This document shows, piece by piece, positions 16,147 to 18,647 of a DNA stretch of 18,647 bases. The position numbers and the translations under genes were made by a program. The notes under the pieces were generated by a model, which saw nothing but the letters and a program-made list of their open reading frames with translations, was not told the DNA's origin and did not search any database. Each line of letters begins with the position of its first letter. Position 1 is the stretch's first letter. Location: NCBI GenBank assembly GCA_002385265.1, contig DGDD01000214.1, positions 1 to 18,647 on the forward strand. Direction: 5' to 3'. This DNA comes from Chitinophagaceae bacterium UBA3961. GTDB taxonomy: Bacteria; Bacteroidota; Bacteroidia; Chitinophagales; Chitinophagaceae.

Positions 16147-16276
16147 GCGTTTTCTTCTTTAACCGTCAAACCATCATCACTACAAGGAAATATGCTGAAG
16201 TAGGGATTGCTTGCTCCAGATAAGCCGTAGGGCTCATGTAAGGCAAACAATCTTTTCAGCGAATAAGAAGGAAACA

Positions 16277-16302
16277 GCCGGCATACAAGGGGGGTTGCCG
16301 GC
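16277..16302 (-). other. GC-rich hairpin between the small basic protein gene and rng
   Basis: GCCGGCA (16277-16283) and TGCCGGC (16296-16302) form a perfect 7-bp stem around a 12-base loop, which is C-rich on the minus strand. It begins 17 bases after the upstream stop codon and is followed on the minus strand by a moderately T-rich stretch. It may be a partial terminator, or an RNA-processing or autoregulatory site in the 172-base rng leader. Confidence 0.5.
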
Positions 16303-16318
16303 CGCTTAGTAGAAGAAA

Positions 16319-16414
16319 TTATCTGCTCTTCTTCTTATGGCGGTTCTTTCTCAATCTTTTCTTACGCTTGTGCGTCGCAATTTTATGACGCTTTCTTTTT
16401 TTACCACAAGGCAT
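16319..16414 (-). CDS. Small Arg/Lys-rich AURKAIP1/COX24-type protein, likely ribosomal
   Basis: ATG at 16414 to TAA at 16319 encodes 31 residues beginning MPCGKKRKRHKIATHKRKKR and containing almost only basic residues after position 4. The pattern matches the tiny bacterial proteins annotated as AURKAIP1/COX24 domain-containing. These relate to mitoribosomal mS38 and the mycobacterial small-subunit protein bS22. A role on the small ribosomal subunit is therefore likely; this rests on family knowledge, not a search. It lies 51 bases after the TPR gene and upstream of rng, among genes of nucleoid and RNA metabolism. It is easily missed because of its length. Confidence 0.86.
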   Translation of the reverse strand: MPCGKKRKRHKIATHKRKKRLRKNRHKKKSR

Positions 16415-16465
16415 AATGCACTCAATGATTTAGTTAATTAATTTAATTTCTTTCCGTTGCCGGAT

Positions 16466-17314
16466 TTATTTTTTCAAGAGATCGATACGTTTATCGATTT
16501 CCTGTAAAATTTCTTTTTCTTGAAAGAAGGGTTTGCTGGCTTGATACCAGGTAATGGCTTCTTTCTTATTGCCGGAGCGTTCCAGTGATTCGGCCAGAGC
16601 AAGAATGGCTTCAACATTCTTGGGTTGGTTGCGAACTACTTTTTTGAGGCGCTCGGCTGCTTTGTCGAATTGACCGGATTCCATACCACCCATTGCCAGC
16701 ATAAACTGAGCGTACATATTGGTTGTATCTCTTTCCGCTACTTCTCGTAACATTTGGATTCCCTGCATGGGGTTGTCGCTAATATTACCGAAGAGGTAAC
16801 AACTACCGAGACCCACTTTGGTAGAATCGTTGTTAGGATTTATAGTCAGCGCTTTTTCAAATAACTCTTTGGCTTCAGTTGCCATCCACTTTTTCAAGGC
16901 CGGATCTTGCTGCTGGCGCAAGCCTTCCAAAAAATTGTGGCCTGCAAAGGTGAGGCTTTTTTCAGAATTTTCCAATTTAGATGCTAGTGCAACGTAATAT
17001 GCGTTGGGAAGCAGGGAATGGAGGGTGTCTTTCCAGAAGTCAGCAAGCTGATGATACACTTTTACCTGCTGCTCTTTTACATTGCCTCGAACTACTGAAT
17101 TTTCTAGTTTTTCGAGGTAGTTTTGTTGATAATCAGGCAGTTGTGATTTTACTTGTTTGATATAGGAGGTAAAATCAAATGCTCCTGCAGCTTCCTGTTT
17201 GGAGGCAGCTACGGGAGCATTGGTATCTTTTTTAGGTGTTGTTCTTGCAAAAAAATAAATCGCACAGAAGAGCACAAGTCCGGTACTTAGGAAGATAATT
17301 TGCTGTTTTTTCAC
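16466..17314 (-). CDS. Membrane-anchored tetratricopeptide-repeat protein
   Basis: This 282-residue protein starts with GTG at 17314; no in-frame ATG lies nearby upstream. Residues 5-23 (QIIFLSTGLVLFCAIYFFA) form a single hydrophobic anchor with no lipobox, so the rest is probably periplasmic. A Lys/Ala-rich linker (27-46) is followed by a helical region with TPR-like units at about 140-175 (AKELFEKALTINPNN), 185-230 (DKAAERLKKVVRNQPKN) and 232-266 (ILALAESLERSGNKKEAITW). Such repeats mediate protein contacts, and no enzyme motif is visible. It begins 27 bases after the HU stop codon, so the two are probably co-transcribed. The partner is unknown. Confidence 0.88.
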   Translation of the reverse strand: MKKQQIIFLSTGLVLFCAIYFFARTTPKKDTNAPVAASKQEAAGAFDFTSYIKQVKSQLPDYQQNYLEKLENSVVRGNVKEQQVKVYHQLADFWKDTLHSLLPNAYYVALASKLENSEKSLTFAGHNFLEGLRQQQDPALKKWMATEAKELFEKALTINPNNDSTKVGLGSCYLFGNISDNPMQGIQMLREVAERDTTNMYAQFMLAMGGMESGQFDKAAERLKKVVRNQPKNVEAILALAESLERSGNKKEAITWYQASKPFFQEKEILQEIDKRIDLLKK

Positions 17315-17341
17315 TTCACGTAGTTTAATGAAGCAGCAAAA

Positions 17342-17662
17342 TTACATCTCATCATCCGGGTTTGGTTGATCTTCTTTTACAGATTGCAATTTTTTTACTT
17401 CGGCTACAAACTCCTTGGCTGGTTTGAACGCCGGGATAAAATGTTCGGGAATGTGCACAGCAACGTTTTTCTTGATGTTGCGTCCGATCTTCGCAGCTCT
17501 CTTTTTCGTAATAAAGCTACCAAACCCACGGATGTAAATGTTTTCACCCGTAGCTAAGGTGTCCTTAACTTCCTTAAACATGGTTTCCAGCGTAACCAAA
17601 ACATCAACCTTGGGAATACCTGTTTTTTCAGATATTTGGTTAACGAGGTCTGCTTTTCTCAT
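17342..17662 (-). CDS. HU/IHF-family nucleoid DNA-binding protein
   Basis: This 106-residue protein belongs to the HU/IHF superfamily (about 90 residues plus an acidic tail ending NPDDEM). The N-terminal helices (MRKADLVNQISEKTGIPKVD) and the GENIYIRGFGSFITKKRAAK strand block are typical. In the DNA-contacting arm the usual GRNPxTG motif is replaced by GRNIKKNVAVHIPEHFIPAF, ending in the conserved FKPAKEF. This looks like a Bacteroidota lineage variant rather than damage. It is the first gene of the minus-strand group, with a candidate promoter just upstream, and is divergent from mutY. Confidence 0.94.
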   Translation of the reverse strand: MRKADLVNQISEKTGIPKVDVLVTLETMFKEVKDTLATGENIYIRGFGSFITKKRAAKIGRNIKKNVAVHIPEHFIPAFKPAKEFVAEVKKLQSVKEDQPNPDDEM

Positions 17663-17686
17663 ATAATTGAATTTTTAATGGGTTTA

Positions 17687-17719
17687 CAAAGTTGTTATAA
17701 AAAATTTTTTCTGCCAAAA
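17687..17719 (-). promoter_or_regulatory. Candidate housekeeping promoter of the HU gene
   Basis: On the minus strand TTTTGG (17719-17714) supplies a TTG -33 box. After 20 bases comes CAACTTTG (17694-17687), whose TTTG matches the end of the Bacteroidota -7 consensus although the leading TA is absent. Transcription would start about 15-20 bases before the HU ATG. Confidence 0.45.
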
Positions 17720-17772
17720 CCCACAGAATCAATTCTTTACTGAAATTATGTTATTTATTGCAATTTAACAAG

Positions 17773-17814
17773 AAAAGTCTAAAATATTGATAATGAAATT
17801 TTTAAGACTTTTTT
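17773..17814. other. AT-rich stem-loop in the HU/mutY divergent region
   Basis: AAAAGTCT (17773-17780) pairs with AGACTTTT (17805-17812) around a 24-base AT-rich loop, followed on the plus strand by more T. It has terminator-like symmetry on both strands but ends no known gene. A chance fold in AT-rich DNA is quite possible. Confidence 0.3.
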
Positions 17815-17868
17815 GCTCAATTTTGACAACTGTATTCATTTTCAAAACGTTATTTTAATAAAATTAGT

Positions 17869-18647
17869 ATGAGTGCCTTGTTTATTAAGGAGTTATTGAG
17901 TTGGAATAGGGTAGAGAACAAGCGCACCATGCCCTGGAAAAACGAGACAGATCCCTACAAAATTTGGCTCAGTGAAATCATTCTTCAACAAACTCGGGTA
18001 GAACAGGGATGGAACTATTATCTCCGATTTATCGAAGCTTTTCCAACAGTACAAGATTTAGCCGCTGCACCCGAAAACAAGGTTTTTAAATTATGGGAAG
18101 GCCTTGGTTACTATTCGCGTTGCAGAAATTTGATTGCTTCGGCAAAAACAATTGTGAATGATTTCAACGGTATTTTTCCTTCTAGCTATGAATCCATTTT
18201 ATCACTAAAAGGCGTGGGTCCTTATACCGCAGCTGCCATCGCTTCTTTTGCGTTCAACTTACCACATGCAGTGGTGGATGGGAATGTACAACGAGTATTG
18301 GCGCGTTATTTTGGCAATCAAACACCCATTGATAGTACTGAAGGAAAAAAGTGGTTCTCCGAAAAAGCACAGGAGTTGCTAAGCAAGAAGCATCCTGCAA
18401 CTTATAATCAAGCTATTATGGATTTTGGCGCTACGGTGTGCAAGCCGCAACAGCCCTTGTGCAGCGATTGTCCATTGCAACAACACTGTGCCGCCTTTCA
18501 AACAAATACTGTTTCACTATTGCCCGTAAAGAGTAAGAAAATAGTTGTGAGAGATCGGTACTTGAATTACTTCGCGTTGGTTTATAAAAAGCGAGTAGCT
18601 ATTCATTTGAGAACAGGGAAAGACGTATGGCAAAATCTTCATGAATT
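17869..18647 (+). CDS. mutY: Adenine DNA glycosylase MutY, 3' end beyond window
   Basis: MutY removes adenine mispaired with 8-oxoguanine in base-excision repair. The ATG at 17869 gives 259 residues to the right edge; the family is about 350-370, so roughly 100 residues of the C-terminal NUDIX-like recognition domain are missing because the window ends. The catalytic Glu36 is in LSEIILQQTRV. The helix-hairpin-helix is at about 111-127 (LSLKGVGPYTAAAIASF). The catalytic Asp137 is in VVDGNVQR. The iron-sulfur loop has the full C191-x6-C198-x2-C201-x5-C207 spacing. The gene is intact as far as visible. It is divergent from the HU gene with 206 bases between the start codons. Confidence 0.97.
   Translation, partial: MSALFIKELLSWNRVENKRTMPWKNETDPYKIWLSEIILQQTRVEQGWNYYLRFIEAFPTVQDLAAAPENKVFKLWEGLGYYSRCRNLIASAKTIVNDFNGIFPSSYESILSLKGVGPYTAAAIASFAFNLPHAVVDGNVQRVLARYFGNQTPIDSTEGKKWFSEKAQELLSKKHPATYNQAIMDFGATVCKPQQPLCSDCPLQQHCAAFQTNTVSLLPVKSKKIVVRDRYLNYFALVYKKRVAIHLRTGKDVWQNLHE

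Noticed and set aside
17869..18647. Truncated MutY lacking its C-terminal domain
   Set aside because: The frame is open at the right edge, so the missing part is a window artefact.

Overview
The window reads as chromosomal DNA from a member of the Bacteroidota, most likely order Chitinophagales/family Chitinophagaceae. The family placement is inference. The evidence for the phylum is two SusC/SusD-type outer-membrane uptake modules, start codons preceded by A-rich stretches with no Shine-Dalgarno sequence, TAnnTTTG-like promoter motifs, and housekeeping proteins (RadA, HU, RNase G, MutY) of Bacteroidota character. I see no tRNA, rRNA, transposase, integrase or CRISPR array.

Layout. Bases 1-1058 hold the N-terminal three quarters of radA on the minus strand. 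A 426-base AT-rich divergent intergenic region separates it from a plus-strand membrane zinc peptidase (1485-2177), which ends in a clear terminator. Next come two plus-strand nutrient-uptake modules. Module 1 (2502-8351) is a SusC-type TonB-dependent receptor, a SusD-like lipoprotein and a third, unrecognised lipoprotein, closed by a strong terminator. Module 2 (8643-14213) is a small exported orphan protein, then hairpins, a second SusC-type receptor and a canonical RagB/SusD lipoprotein, closed by a GNRA-loop terminator. A repeat-rich, purine-skewed spacer follows (about 14277-14520). The minus-strand housekeeping group is then, in transcription order, an HU-type DNA-binding protein, a TPR protein, a 31-residue Arg/Lys-rich protein of the AURKAIP1/COX24 type, and RNase G. 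The window ends in a divergent mutY cut by the right edge.

How it fits together. Each SusC barrel and its SusD lipoprotein lid should form one TonB-driven importer of an oligomeric nutrient. No glycoside hydrolase, polysaccharide lyase, peptidase or sigma/anti-sigma pair lies inside either module, so the substrates cannot be named. The most interesting result is regulatory. Both modules carry the same two-block upstream element: AAGCAGCA, then 16 bases, then a 21-base block identical at 20 positions. It lies 68-70 bases before the first start codon in both cases, so the modules are probably co-regulated by one unusual sigma factor or activator. In module 2 the first gene behind this element is not susC but a 129-residue orphan secreted protein, and two hairpins, one terminator-like, lie between it and susC. 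This is a plausible leader-ORF/attenuator arrangement. A second point is a strong hairpin in the radA/peptidase divergent region that ends no annotated gene, which suggests a short RNA or attenuated leader upstream of radA.
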